A DNA stretch of 43,547 nucleotides from Trueperaceae bacterium (GCA_020431825.1 JAGQHN010000034.1:1-43547), one strand, 5' to 3'; positions 24,332 through 32,896 are shown, counted from the first letter of the stretch. Notes: generated by a model not told the origin, from the sequence alone. A program made the numbers and translations.

Positions 24332-25651
24332 TTAAGACCCGGCAAAGGAAAGGTCTTGCACCTCAACCATAGGAGAGCCAATCATACCGGAGAAGGGGTT
24401 CCACTCGAGCGTGTCACCTAGCCCGGAAATCTTAGTAAGCAGGTCAAGCAAATTTCCTGAAATGACAAAATTCTCTACGGGTTCAGTTGCTTCAGCATTG
24501 ACTTTTAAGCCAAAAGCTTGCAGACTAAAATCTCCAGAAATAGGGTTTGCCCCAGCATGTACCCCCATAAGATCAGTGATAATAATGCCATTTTGCGGTT
24601 TTAAGCCTTGCCCAGGCTCGAGGAAGAAATTAGTATTTGAAATACCCAGGGTAGCCTTATAACTGCGCTGAGCATGACCTGTATTGGCTTGTCCCAGATG
24701 CTTGGCCGTATGGCTATTGTGAAAGAAGCTTTTTAAAATACCGTTTTCTACCAGCGCAATGCGCGTGGTAGGGGTTCCTTCGCTGTCAAAGGGCTGGTTA
24801 GCTTTGCCGTCTTTGAGGTCGGGGTCATCAATCAAATTCACCAGGCTCGAGGCAACTTGTTTACCCAGCTTATCAGCCAGGCGGCTTTTGCCCTCCATAA
24901 CACTTTTGGCGCTTAGCATGTAAATAACGAGACCTAAAATTTGAGCAAAGGCCTTGGGTTCAAAGTAGGCCGTGTAGCGACCTGTTTTTAAGTTGCTTGC
25001 GCCGAGTTGTCGGCCCACTCTTTCGATCATATCCAGTGCGGTTTTACCGGGTTCTAAAACATGAAAGTCTTTCTCGAGCTGAAAGTCAAAAGCCTGTTTT
25101 AAACTGTCACCTTCGCGCATAATAAACGAAGCCATCAGGGCTGAGTAGCCGTTGCGGTAGCCACCTTTGGCGCCTTGAGTTGAGCTTAAGGAAACCTGGG
25201 TTTCGGTTTCGGCATAGCGGTTTATGGCCACCTGCTGCATCCGCTTATCAGACCGGAGATTTTTTTCAAGCTCGAGAGCGGCGTCTGCTTTTTCTTCGAT
25301 GGGGGCACTTAAACCCTCACTTAAAAGGTCTTTATAACCAAGGTTTTGCCCTGCAGGTAAAAAGCCCCCAGTTTCGCTTTGCAGTTCGGCATTTTCCTTC
25401 GCCTCGGTGTAAACCCAGTCAAGCGCTTCTTCGGTCACTTCTTCTGTTGAGGCGTAACCAGTTTTGCCGCCACTCACTACGCGAATACCCAGACCTCCCT
25501 GAGTTGCCTGAGTGATTTGAGAAAGCTCGAGTTCAAAAGATTCCAGCGTTAATTTACGTTCTTCGGTTGCCAGAATTTCAGCGTCAACTCTATCTGCCTG
25601 AGCTTTTTTTAAGATAAAGTCATGTGCTGCTGCCATGCTTAAGCGTTTCAT
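24332..25651 (-). CDS. tldE: TldE/PmbA-type subunit of the TldD-TldE metalloprotease
   Basis: This 439-residue protein matches the PmbA/TldE family. The N-terminus is 'ADRVDAEILATEERKLTLES', with 'GGLGIRVVSGGKTGYAST' next, and the C-terminal half has 'GVHAGANPISGDFSLQAFG', 'VENFVISGNLLDLL' and 'GSPMVEVQDLSFAG'. TldE lacks the HExxxH zinc site and partners with TldD. In E. coli the pair degrades unfolded peptides and matures modified peptides such as microcin B17. The first four bases overlap the tldD stop region (ATGA), so the two are translationally coupled. Confidence 0.93.
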   Translation of the reverse strand: MKRLSMAAAHDFILKKAQADRVDAEILATEERKLTLESFELELSQITQATQGGLGIRVVSGGKTGYASTEEVTEEALDWVYTEAKENAELQSETGGFLPAGQNLGYKDLLSEGLSAPIEEKADAALELEKNLRSDKRMQQVAINRYAETETQVSLSSTQGAKGGYRNGYSALMASFIMREGDSLKQAFDFQLEKDFHVLEPGKTALDMIERVGRQLGASNLKTGRYTAYFEPKAFAQILGLVIYMLSAKSVMEGKSRLADKLGKQVASSLVNLIDDPDLKDGKANQPFDSEGTPTTRIALVENGILKSFFHNSHTAKHLGQANTGHAQRSYKATLGISNTNFFLEPGQGLKPQNGIIITDLMGVHAGANPISGDFSLQAFGLKVNAEATEPVENFVISGNLLDLLTKISGLGDTLEWNPFSGMIGSPMVEVQDLSFAGS

Positions 25652-27042
25652 GCCTCACCTCCCACGATGATTTCACTCACAAGCAAATGGGGTTGACCAA
25701 CTTCAACCGGGATGGAACCCGAAAGACTGCCGCACATACCCGGTCCTACATCTAAGTCATCTGAAACTGCTGTGATTTTTTTAATGCTTTCTGGACCTTT
25801 GCCGATTAGCATAGCCCCGCGCACCGCCTCCTGAATTTCACCATTGCGGATGATATAGCCCTCTTTCACTGCAAAGTTATATTCACCGGAACCGGGTTTG
25901 ACCTGACCGCCGCCCATATCCTTAGCGTAGAGACCGTAGCTAATATCTTTAAATAAGTCTTCCTTGGGGGTAGTGCCTGGAGCTATAAAGGTGTTACGCA
26001 TGCGTGAGGTTGGTGCATACGTATAATTTTGTCTTCGGCCTGAGCCAGTTGCCCGGTAACCGGTTTTCATGGCACCCAGCTTATCGACCATATACGACTT
26101 TAGAACCCCATTTTCAATCAGGGTGGTGCTTTCCGTTTTCATGCCCTCATCATCAAACTCTGAGGAGCCCCAGCCGTGCTTGATGGTGCCATCATCGATA
26201 TAGGTAACGGTATCACTTGCAACTTTTTCACCTAAAAGGTCACTGAGCACCGAAGCTTTTTTGGCGACTGAAGTTGTCTCCAACAGATGGCCCAAGGCTT
26301 CATGAAAAATCACGCCACCAAAGGCATTACCAATAACAACAGGCATGGGACCAGCTGGAGCTTTTTTGGCACTCAGATTGGTCAGAGCTTGCTCGGCAGC
26401 CTTTTTGCCAATAGACGCGGGCGAAAAGCGCTCAAATAGCTCGAGCCCCATAGACAGACCTGGAGCACTGCTTCCCGTTTGAGTATCGCTGGCGTTGCTG
26501 GCAATGACTTGCGCGACCGCCCGACTGCGAACTCGCCGGTCTTCTGCCCAGATACCTTCGGTATTAGCAACCAGGACATCTTGCTCCCATTCGAGGTAGC
26601 CTGCTTCCACCTGCTTAATATCTGGCGAAAGACGTGCGGCTGTATCAATTTCATAAAGGCGCTCGAGGCGGTACTTTTTGTCATGGCTGTCAAAAGGTAG
26701 TTTTGGCGCATGAAGATTTTGATGACTTTCTTTTCTGAAATCCAGACCACCTCTGCCCTGAGCATCTACCTTACCTTTGTCGCCTTTAAGTTTGGCAAGC
26801 GTTTCTGCCAGTTCTGTTAGCGCTTCTTCTGAGAGGTCATTGGTGTAGGCATAGACAACTTCATGACCATAAAACAGACGAAGGGCAGCTCCAAGCTCAA
26901 TGTTGCTGGTGGCCTCTTTAACCTCACGGTTAATGTTGCGAATAAAGCGCTTGCGCCAGCGCTCAATATAGAGTTCGGCAAAATCTGCGCCGTAGTTGTC
27001 TGGAATCTTAAGAACGGTTTCTGCAATAGCGGGGTCAATCAT
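25648..27042 (-). CDS. tldD: TldD-type catalytic subunit of the TldD-TldE metalloprotease
   Basis: This 464-residue protein carries the zinc motif HExxxH at His247-Glu248-His252 in 'GVIFHEALGHLLE', the family hallmark. It also has 'YIDDGTIKHGWGSSEFDDEG', 'KSYMVDKLGAMKTGYRATG' and the C-terminal 'VGPGMCGSLSGSIPVEVGQP', typical of TldD. The enzyme cuts small unstructured peptides in the central cavity of a TldD-TldE heterodimer. No peptide precursor or RiPP-modifying gene is visible nearby, so a general peptide-clearing role is more likely. TACACT is 6 nt before the ATG, suggesting a leaderless transcript. Confidence 0.95.
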   Translation of the reverse strand: MIDPAIAETVLKIPDNYGADFAELYIERWRKRFIRNINREVKEATSNIELGAALRLFYGHEVVYAYTNDLSEEALTELAETLAKLKGDKGKVDAQGRGGLDFRKESHQNLHAPKLPFDSHDKKYRLERLYEIDTAARLSPDIKQVEAGYLEWEQDVLVANTEGIWAEDRRVRSRAVAQVIASNASDTQTGSSAPGLSMGLELFERFSPASIGKKAAEQALTNLSAKKAPAGPMPVVIGNAFGGVIFHEALGHLLETTSVAKKASVLSDLLGEKVASDTVTYIDDGTIKHGWGSSEFDDEGMKTESTTLIENGVLKSYMVDKLGAMKTGYRATGSGRRQNYTYAPTSRMRNTFIAPGTTPKEDLFKDISYGLYAKDMGGGQVKPGSGEYNFAVKEGYIIRNGEIQEAVRGAMLIGKGPESIKKITAVSDDLDVGPGMCGSLSGSIPVEVGQPHLLVSEIIVGGEA

Positions 27043-27048
27043 AAGGGC

Positions 27049-27054
27049 AGTGTA
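27049..27054 (-). promoter_or_regulatory. Leaderless-type -10 (TACACT) before tldD
   Basis: TACACT lies 6 nt before the tldD ATG on the minus strand. No ribosome site is present. Confidence 0.5.
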
Positions 27055-27195
27055 GCGCTAGAATTATTCAAAATGAATTAACTCATTTGATTATTCCCTT
27101 AGCACAGAGGGGTATGAAAAGCTAATTGAAGAAACGAGTATACCCTTCAATATTTGCTAGATATTTGGGGCCTTAGCTAGCAGAAGGTACTGACC

Positions 27196-27537
27196 TTACG
27201 ATTCTAAATCTAACGCGAATACGCGAAGTTCCTGAGCACAGCGACAGGCCTTGGCAATACGTGCGGCCCAGAAGGTGGCCTCTTTACTTGAAGGCAGCTC
27301 GAGTACGGTAAATCCACCATTGAGCGGAGGCGCCCAAGGGTATCCCCCTTCAGTGACTGAACCATTCGCTGAAACAAGAACGGGCGGTGCTGTTTCGTCA
27401 ATACCCCCAGCGAAAACGTAGATGCCTGCTTCCTTTGCCTCACGTATCACAGCACGAGCATCTTGACCTACTGCCTCCAATTCACTGTCGGGTACGTTCA
27501 TTGCGGCACTGGGGAATGAAATGAGATACTTTGCCAT
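27196..27537 (-). CDS. YCII-related (DGPF-type) protein
   Basis: This 113-residue protein fits the YCII/DGPF small alpha-beta barrel family: 'KYLISFPSAAMNVPDSELEAVGQDARAV' is the start, 'EAGIYVFAGGIDE' the second strand-helix, 'GGFTVLELPSSKEATFWAARIA' the third and 'LRVFALD' the end. Family members are ferredoxin-like dimers, some linked to sigma-factor operons; the function is mostly unknown. AGAGGAAG precedes the ATG at proper spacing. It is a single gene 150 bp from tldD. Confidence 0.8.
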   Translation of the reverse strand: MAKYLISFPSAAMNVPDSELEAVGQDARAVIREAKEAGIYVFAGGIDETAPPVLVSANGSVTEGGYPWAPPLNGGFTVLELPSSKEATFWAARIAKACRCAQELRVFALDLES

Positions 27538-27594
27538 CTTCCTCTTTCTCTAAGAATAATGAGCTAAGGGTATAGGCCATGCTTTATAAAGCTA

Positions 27595-27855
27595 TTAAGC
27601 GGCTTTGCGTAAGGGTTCTTCAGGGGTGTGCAAGACGGGTTTAAAAACAAGGATGTTTTCTTTGAGGATTAGAGCCTGATTGGCAGGTGGAGGTGGAAGG
27701 GGTTGCCAGTCTGATGGCGTCTTTGACTTAGGCTCGGGTAAGTCTTTACCTTTGAGAAAGTTGCTCGCATGGTCATACAGCCAGGCAGCAGAAATAAGAA
27801 AAACAACGATACTAACAAACGTCAATAGTAAGAGGGATAGGTTTAAAAGTATCAT
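27595..27855 (-). CDS. Small membrane-anchored protein, 86 aa
   Basis: I do not recognise a family. The 86-residue product has one N-terminal transmembrane helix (about residues 3-26, 'LNLSLLLLTFVSIVVFLISA'). A hydrophilic, proline-rich tail follows ('LPEPKSKTPSDWQPLPPPPA'). TATATT stands 6 nt before the ATG and no ribosome site is seen. The frame has no competing long frame on either strand except a reverse shadow. Likely real, role unknown. Confidence 0.6.
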   Translation of the reverse strand: MILLNLSLLLLTFVSIVVFLISAAWLYDHASNFLKGKDLPEPKSKTPSDWQPLPPPPANQALILKENILVFKPVLHTPEEPLRKAA

Positions 27856-27861
27856 AAAAGA

Positions 27862-27867
27862 AATATA
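27862..27867 (-). promoter_or_regulatory. Leaderless-type -10 (TATATT) before the 86 aa membrane gene
   Basis: TATATT is 6 nt before the ATG on the minus strand, with no ribosome site. Confidence 0.5.
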
Positions 27868-27982
27868 CCTTAAATAATAAGGTAATCATGTCACGTGTAA
27901 CACATTTGTAGTGGTTTAAGGGGGCAGCTTAATGAAGGAGGCCGTTAAACCTGCACCTTGTTTTTAGCAAAAAGGTTCTAAG

Positions 27983-28438
27983 ATGGGGATAGGGTTTATG
28001 ATGAATTTCAGCTATTCCAGAACTTATCTTTTTATGGCTTTGTCCTTTACGCTATTCCTTACAGGGTGCTCGAGTCTTTTTCAAGAAAGCTTGCCACAAT
28101 CGCTGACGTGTGGGGGTACGCATCAGGGAAGCTTTAGCGAGAACTTTGAGAAACAGGATTTTGAGATTGAGCTTATTGCAGGGCAGTCCGTCACCGTTGC
28201 CCTGACACCTGTTGGTGATTACCTACTTACGGCGCTCGAGCTTTATGAACCTGCCAGTGATCGGATTATTTTTCAGCAAGACCCTGTTAAAGCCCCCGGT
28301 TTTGAAAGTGAGGTCCTTTCTGCTACAGGAACGTATCTCATTCGGGTAAGAAATTATGGTCTTTTTCCAGATGATCGGATTGATTATCAGACAAAGGGTA
28401 GAGCTGGGGATTATAGGTTAGAAGTAGGCTGTAATTAA
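27983..28438 (+). CDS. Small lipoprotein with PPC-like domain
   Basis: This 151-residue protein has a lipoprotein signal ('LFMALSFTLFLTGC'). The mature part is one beta-sandwich-like domain: 'GSFSENFEKQDFEIELIAGQ', 'ALELYEPASDRIIF' and 'GTYLIRVRNYG...GDYRLEV'. This resembles a single PPC module, like those in the four-repeat lipoprotein at 2.6-4.5 kb. No catalytic motif is seen. Three ATGs are possible (27983, 27998, 28001); the first has AAAGG upstream, the last two a GGGATAGGG stretch. The mature protein is the same in each case. Confidence 0.7.
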   Translation: MGIGFMMNFSYSRTYLFMALSFTLFLTGCSSLFQESLPQSLTCGGTHQGSFSENFEKQDFEIELIAGQSVTVALTPVGDYLLTALELYEPASDRIIFQQDPVKAPGFESEVLSATGTYLIRVRNYGLFPDDRIDYQTKGRAGDYRLEVGCN

Positions 28439-28483
28439 GGCGAAGCTGAAATAGTCTGGACGGTACTGTACAATCATAAGGCT

Positions 28484-30376
28484 ATGCTCCTCGCTTCCCT
28501 AACTCAAGCAGAGAAATTCTACGCTGATCAAACCATTCTTGAAGATGCCAGCCTCGAGCTGCGTGATCAAACGCGTATGGCACTTATTGGCCGAAATGGG
28601 GCAGGGAAAAGTACCATTCTTAATATCCTGGCAGGTCGCATTGAACTGGATGGTGGGCGCGTTCATCTGGCAGATGGGGTAACGGTTGCCAAGCTCGAGC
28701 AAGACCCTCAGTTTCCTGATGGCGCAAGTATAACGGACGTTTCTGAAAATGCTTTTAAGGATCTCGACGCACTGGAAAGCCGTTTACAGGAACTCGAGCA
28801 TAAAGGGCTTGATGACCCTGACACTTACGAAAAATGGGAGCGGCTTCATGAAGTATTTAGTCGCCGTGGTGGATATGAGCGGCGCAGCCGCCGTGATGCG
28901 GTGCTCTATGCTCTGGGGTTTAGAGGCAGGGAAACTCAAAAGGCAGCGAGCCTTTCCGGCGGAGAAAAAACGCGTCTGGGTTTGGCACAACTGCTTATGG
29001 CACAGCCTGATATTTTGCTTTTAGACGAACCTACTAACCATCTGGATATGCAAATGCGTGCCTGGCTCGAGGGCTATTTGAGTCGTTACCCTGGGGCGGT
29101 ACTCCTGGTGAGCCACGACCGTGAGTTTTTAGACCGCGCCTGTGATCAAACAGCAGAAGTGGCACTGGGGAAACTGCGTACTTATAACGGTAATCCTAGC
29201 AGCTACCGTGCTTACCGGGAAGAACAGCTCCGTATAGAAGAATTAACGCGCAAGAACCAGCAGCGTGAACGTGATCGGCTCGAGTCTGCCGCTACCCAGA
29301 TGAAACAGTGGGCAGGGCAAAATGAAAAACTGCACCGCCGCGCCAAGGCCATGTTTCGCAGGCTCGAGCGCTACGAAAATCAAATGATTGGTGATGCAGA
29401 ACGGGAGCAGGGGAGTACCCGATTTCAGTTTCATTGTAATGACAGTGGCGAAATTGTCTTGCAGGCGCAGCACCTGAGTAAAAGCTATGGCGGTAAGCAA
29501 CTGTTTAAAGATGTGCATTTTACCCTGCGTCAAGGGGAACGCATTGCGCTGATTGGGCCAAATGGGGCAGGGAAATCCACCTTTTTAAAAACCATTCTGG
29601 GCGATTTGCCCAGTGATAACCCGAGAGCTGTGTTGCGTTTTGGCAGTCGGGTACGAGTTGGTTACTATGATCAGGAACTGCGCGGTGTTGATCCTGAAGC
29701 GACCCTTATAGAAGAGATGATTCGTCTGGTAGGTGACAAAGAGGCGCACAACCTGCTGGGGCGTTTTATGTTCCCTTTTGACGCACAGTACAAGCAGATC
29801 AGTAAGCTTTCAGGGGGAGAAAAAGCGCGCCTGGCGCTCCTTAAGCTCACTCTTGGTGAGTACAACTTGCTCATCCTTGATGAACCGACCAATCACTTAG
29901 ATGTCGAGATGATAGAAGCTTTAGAAGATGCCGTCAATTACTATCCGGGTACGCTGATTATTGTCAGTCACGACCGTCGCTTTATCAGAGAAACCACCGA
30001 TCTCATCTGGGAATTAAAAGAGGGGGATTTAATCCAATATGACGGTGACTGGGACTATTATCTTTACAAGACACAGTCACAGGCCGAGAGCCAGAGTCAA
30101 GCCTCGAGTAAAAGTGTAAAAGCAGACGAAACTCAAGTGACCAGAGGGCCAAGTAAATGGCAGCTCGAGCGTGACCTTGTTCAATTAGAAGAAGATATTG
30201 ACCGGCTCGAGGCTGAACTTGCCGAAGTTAATAGCCAGCTTGAAGATACTGTGCATCTTTCAACAGAAGACATTACCAATCTGGGCTTAAAACATACAGA
30301 ACTAGAAGAAGCATTGCTGAGTACCATGGCAAAGTGGGATGAATATACAGAACTTTTGACCCAGAAGACCCCATAA
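28484..30376 (+). CDS. ABC-F family ATPase (Uup/EttA-like)
   Basis: This 630-residue protein has two ABC ATPase domains and no membrane part. Domain 1 has Walker A 'GRNGAGKST', signature 'LSGGEKTRL' and Walker B 'ILLLDEPTNHLD'. Domain 2 has 'GPNGAGKST', 'LSGGEKARL' and 'LLILDEPTNHLD'. Between them (about 245-320) is the charged helical linker that reaches the ribosomal P-site/E-site in this family. The C-terminus (about 540-630) is a coiled coil, typical of Uup and many ABC-F proteins. ABC-F factors act on stalled or special ribosomes or give drug resistance; housekeeping is more likely here because no antibiotic genes are near. TACAAT stands 9 nt before the ATG, with AAGG between. Confidence 0.9.
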   Translation: MLLASLTQAEKFYADQTILEDASLELRDQTRMALIGRNGAGKSTILNILAGRIELDGGRVHLADGVTVAKLEQDPQFPDGASITDVSENAFKDLDALESRLQELEHKGLDDPDTYEKWERLHEVFSRRGGYERRSRRDAVLYALGFRGRETQKAASLSGGEKTRLGLAQLLMAQPDILLLDEPTNHLDMQMRAWLEGYLSRYPGAVLLVSHDREFLDRACDQTAEVALGKLRTYNGNPSSYRAYREEQLRIEELTRKNQQRERDRLESAATQMKQWAGQNEKLHRRAKAMFRRLERYENQMIGDAEREQGSTRFQFHCNDSGEIVLQAQHLSKSYGGKQLFKDVHFTLRQGERIALIGPNGAGKSTFLKTILGDLPSDNPRAVLRFGSRVRVGYYDQELRGVDPEATLIEEMIRLVGDKEAHNLLGRFMFPFDAQYKQISKLSGGEKARLALLKLTLGEYNLLILDEPTNHLDVEMIEALEDAVNYYPGTLIIVSHDRRFIRETTDLIWELKEGDLIQYDGDWDYYLYKTQSQAESQSQASSKSVKADETQVTRGPSKWQLERDLVQLEEDIDRLEAELAEVNSQLEDTVHLSTEDITNLGLKHTELEEALLSTMAKWDEYTELLTQKTP

Positions 30377-30420
30377 TTTAGCAATTTGGGTTGTTTAGGG
30401 CTGCATTGTAGAGTGCTTTT

Positions 30421-31167
30421 TCAGGATTGAGCGTTTAGAGCTTGCCACAAATCGAGAGGTTCACTAGATTTTATTTCAAGAACCAGTTGATCTTCAATTC
30501 GTTGCAGGTGTTCAGTCATCAAAGCATGTGCTTGGGCAGTTTGACCCTGTTCTAAACTTTCAAGTATATGACTATGCTCGTCGCAGGAACATAAGACTGT
30601 ACTGGGTTGTCCTGCACCGTACATGGCAATGATTAGCGAACTACGGGTGATTAAACCCTGTAAGGTTTCAAGGATCACCTGGTTATTGGTAAAGCTAGCT
30701 AAAAGCAAATGGAATTCGCCAGAAAGCCGAATGGCTGCACTCCGATTACCTGAAAGATGGGCCTTAGCTTCTGCTCGAGTATTTTCCAAGAGTTGTGTTT
30801 TAAAGTTGATGTGAAAGTTATGAGCTACCTGATCAATAATTGCTTGTTCTAAGATCATGCGACAGGCAAAGATATCTTTTGCTTCTTTTGGGCTTGGTTG
30901 CGATACAAAAGCGCCACGATTTGGTATAAGTTCAACGCAACGATCATGAGCTAACTGTTGTAAAACTGATCGGATGCGTCTACGATTGGCTTGAAACATA
31001 TCGGCAAGCACTTCTTCGGTAAGTTTTGTACCCGGGGGTAGTCGCCTTTCCACAATTGCCTGATAAATGTGTTGGTAAATTCGCTCTTCTGCTTGGGGTA
31101 AGCTTGTTAATTTTTTGAAGGCACCTATATCACTAAGCATAAGATCAAATCTATATAACAGTACCAT
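30421..31167 (-). CDS. GntR-family regulator with FCD domain
   Basis: This 248-residue protein has an N-terminal GntR winged helix (about 22-90: 'ERIYQHIYQAIVERRLPPGTKLTEEVLADMF', recognition helix 'ANRRRIRSVLQQLAHD', wing 'ELIPNRGAFVS'). An FCD ligand-binding domain follows (about 100-235), with His in 'EFHLLLASF', 'DEHSHILE' and 'MTEHLQRI' that could hold a metal. FCD regulators sense small carboxylates or ureide-type metabolites. It is divergent from the Liv-type importer/allantoinase operon; two TTGTGCACAA-like sites fit the FadR-subfamily consensus tNGT-N2-ACNa. An ATG nine codons in (31140) is an alternative start. Confidence 0.88.
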   Translation of the reverse strand: MVLLYRFDLMLSDIGAFKKLTSLPQAEERIYQHIYQAIVERRLPPGTKLTEEVLADMFQANRRRIRSVLQQLAHDRCVELIPNRGAFVSQPSPKEAKDIFACRMILEQAIIDQVAHNFHINFKTQLLENTRAEAKAHLSGNRSAAIRLSGEFHLLLASFTNNQVILETLQGLITRSSLIIAMYGAGQPSTVLCSCDEHSHILESLEQGQTAQAHALMTEHLQRIEDQLVLEIKSSEPLDLWQALNAQS

Positions 31168-31280
31168 CTCTATCTTTTTATGTTGGCAATGTATCGTTTT
31201 TGTGGTTCAATAACCAAAAACATCTTGTTTTCTATTAATAGACAAAAATTTAAATATAAATAAAGCAAAATACCAATAAC

Positions 31281-31295
31281 GTTCAAATTTTGAAC
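31281..31295. promoter_or_regulatory. 15 bp palindrome overlapping the likely gntR promoter
   Basis: GTTCAAA-T-TTTGAAC is a perfect inverted repeat. Its left arm read on the minus strand gives TTGAAC, a -35-like box 17 bp from TTATTT (31263-31258). It could be a site for autoregulation of the GntR gene. Confidence 0.35.
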
Positions 31296-31333
31296 TTATG
31301 GAAACTAAAAACAAAAAACTTGAAGTATTTTTA

Positions 31334-31362
31334 TTGACATCTTGCAGAACTAACTATATACT
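31334..31362 (+). promoter_or_regulatory. Sigma70-type promoter P1 of the importer operon
   Basis: TTGACA (31334-31339), 17 bp, TATACT (31357-31362) is near-consensus on the plus strand. The start would be near 31369, giving a leader of about 310 nt that contains the palindromic operators. Confidence 0.6.
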
Positions 31363-31405
31363 TGGGCTGTTGGTTGGGTCATCGGCCTGATATCCAATAA
31401 TCCTT

Positions 31406-31415
31406 TTGTGCAAAA
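31406..31415. promoter_or_regulatory. Imperfect third operator copy
   Basis: TTGTGCAAAA matches eight of ten positions of the palindromes at 31471 and 31494 and lies about 65 bp upstream of the first. It is a possible auxiliary site. Confidence 0.3.
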
Positions 31416-31470
31416 ATCTAGCAGGTGATTAGAAATAAATAGCAAAACTGTTGCATTTGCATATCTAAAA

Positions 31471-31503
31471 TTGTGCACAAAATAGTTATAAAATGTGCAC
31501 AAT
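31471..31503. promoter_or_regulatory. Paired TGTGCACA palindromes (candidate GntR operators)
   Basis: TTGTGCACAA at 31471-31480 and TGTGCACA with flanking A/A at 31493-31502 have centres 22 bp apart, two helical turns. Each fits the FadR/FCD-type consensus tNGTN2ACNa exactly or with one mismatch. They lie between P1 and P2 in the region shared with the divergent GntR gene. Confidence 0.65.
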
Positions 31504-31596
31504 AATTATTGTACTGGCTTTTTGCAAAAAGAAGGGAGTTGAGTAAGCAAGTATTAGCTTTGCTCAAGAGTGTCACATAAGAAACCCTCATGCCCC

Positions 31597-31625
31597 TTGG
31601 ACACAAGATATTTCTACTTTATAAG
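31597..31625 (+). promoter_or_regulatory. Sigma70-type promoter P2 of the importer operon
   Basis: TTGGAC (31597-31602), 17 bp, TATAAG (31620-31625). The start would be near 31632, 48 nt before the binding-protein ATG, which has a ribosome site AAAGGG. Confidence 0.45.
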
Positions 31626-31679
31626 GGTAATAGACGTTTTTATGGTTTTAGACTTTAAGAATAGAGAAAGGGAATTGCT

Positions 31680-32876
31680 ATGGACAAGTTAGGACAGCTG
31701 GTCAAATCTCTGGGCTTAATCTCAGGGCTGCTTAGTTTAAGTTTATTTATTAGCCTTTCATTGGCTCAGAACCCTGAATTAAAAATTGGCTTTGTGGGGG
31801 TAACAAGTGGACCCGCAGCCGCCTGGGGAACTTCAAATCTTCGGTCTATGGAAACAAGGGCAGCCTGGCTTAATGAACTTGGTGGCGTCGATATTGGTGG
31901 TACCACCTATGACATTAAAATCGTTTCTTTTGATGATCAAAAAGACCCCAAGCGTGCCATTGCTGGTATGGAGAAAATGGCGGCAGAGGGTATTCATTAT
32001 GTGGTAGGGCCAAATGTAGATGACGGTGCTGCTGCTGTTCGTCCTGTTGCTGAAGCAAATGGCATTATGTATTTCCCGTATGCGTTTCCTAAAGAGCTTT
32101 ATACAATGCCTGCTTCAAATGCTGTTTTAGGTATGGTAGCTAACTATCAGTCTGGTCCTGCCATTTATGAGTATCTCATGGAAAATAAAGGCGTGGAAAC
32201 GGTTGCCTTTGTTGCGGCTAATGAGTCTGATCCTTTGAGTCAGCGTGATAGCGGTGTAGCTGCCGCTGAAGCTTTGGGCTTAACCGTACTTGCTTCTAAG
32301 GATACCTATCAAAATGATACCAGGGACTTCACCCCAGTTCTTACCCCGATTGTGAAACTGCAACCCGATTTGCTGGTGCTTTCTGGCGTTGCACCAGGAA
32401 ACGCCCCTCTTCTTATTCGGGCTGCCAGAGAGTTGGGCTATACGGGGCTTATTTCAACTGAGACCGCTCAAGATGCTCAGGTGCTTATGGAAGGTGCTGG
32501 AGATTTAGCGAATGGTTTTATCTCTGTTGGCGGGGCTTCAACTCCTGAAATTCGCTCAGAAGTCATGGAAGAGTTTATTCAAAGATATACGGATATGTTT
32601 GGCGAATATAACGATGAGTCCAATACCAAGGTCTATGCACTCGAGTACATACTTGAAACCTTAAAAGCTAACCCTGCTGCTCTTGATGATGTAGAAGAGT
32701 TTAAAGCCACGATGGATACTTTTTCTGTCCCAAATATCTACATGAAAGGTGATGCCGTTCTTGAATTTGTGGGTATGACCTCTTTTGGTCAAAAGCGACA
32801 AATTGCTGTTCCTCTGGTTGTGAATGAGTACCAGAATGGCGAATTTGTCACTCTATTTGTGGCTAAAGTAGATTAA
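31680..32876 (+). CDS. Liv-type ABC transporter substrate-binding protein
   Basis: This 398-residue protein has a signal peptide (about 1-29, ending 'SLSLAQ') and a type I periplasmic-binding fold of the LivJ/UrtA/AmiC class. Landmarks are 'LKIGFVGVTSGPAAAWG', 'YDIKIVSFDDQKDPKRAI', 'VVGPNVDDGAAAVRP' and 'TDMFGEYNDESNTKVYALEYI'. The class carries branched-chain amino acids, urea, amides and related small polar ligands. Here the downstream allantoinase points to allantoin or another hydantoin/ureide (inference). A 10 bp hairpin just after the stop probably raises the level of this gene's mRNA over the rest. Confidence 0.88.
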   Translation: MDKLGQLVKSLGLISGLLSLSLFISLSLAQNPELKIGFVGVTSGPAAAWGTSNLRSMETRAAWLNELGGVDIGGTTYDIKIVSFDDQKDPKRAIAGMEKMAAEGIHYVVGPNVDDGAAAVRPVAEANGIMYFPYAFPKELYTMPASNAVLGMVANYQSGPAIYEYLMENKGVETVAFVAANESDPLSQRDSGVAAAEALGLTVLASKDTYQNDTRDFTPVLTPIVKLQPDLLVLSGVAPGNAPLLIRAARELGYTGLISTETAQDAQVLMEGAGDLANGFISVGGASTPEIRSEVMEEFIQRYTDMFGEYNDESNTKVYALEYILETLKANPAALDDVEEFKATMDTFSVPNIYMKGDAVLEFVGMTSFGQKRQIAVPLVVNEYQNGEFVTLFVAKVD

Positions 32877-32896
32877 GTCTTGTTTGACCTGACTTT

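Noticed and set aside
30377-30420. Terminator between the convergent ABC-F and GntR genes
   Set aside because: I could not find a stem with a T-run in the 44 bp gap.
31418-31606. A 62-codon minus-strand open frame in the importer control region
   Set aside because: It crosses both operators and part of promoter P2, and the predicted protein has no coherent pattern.
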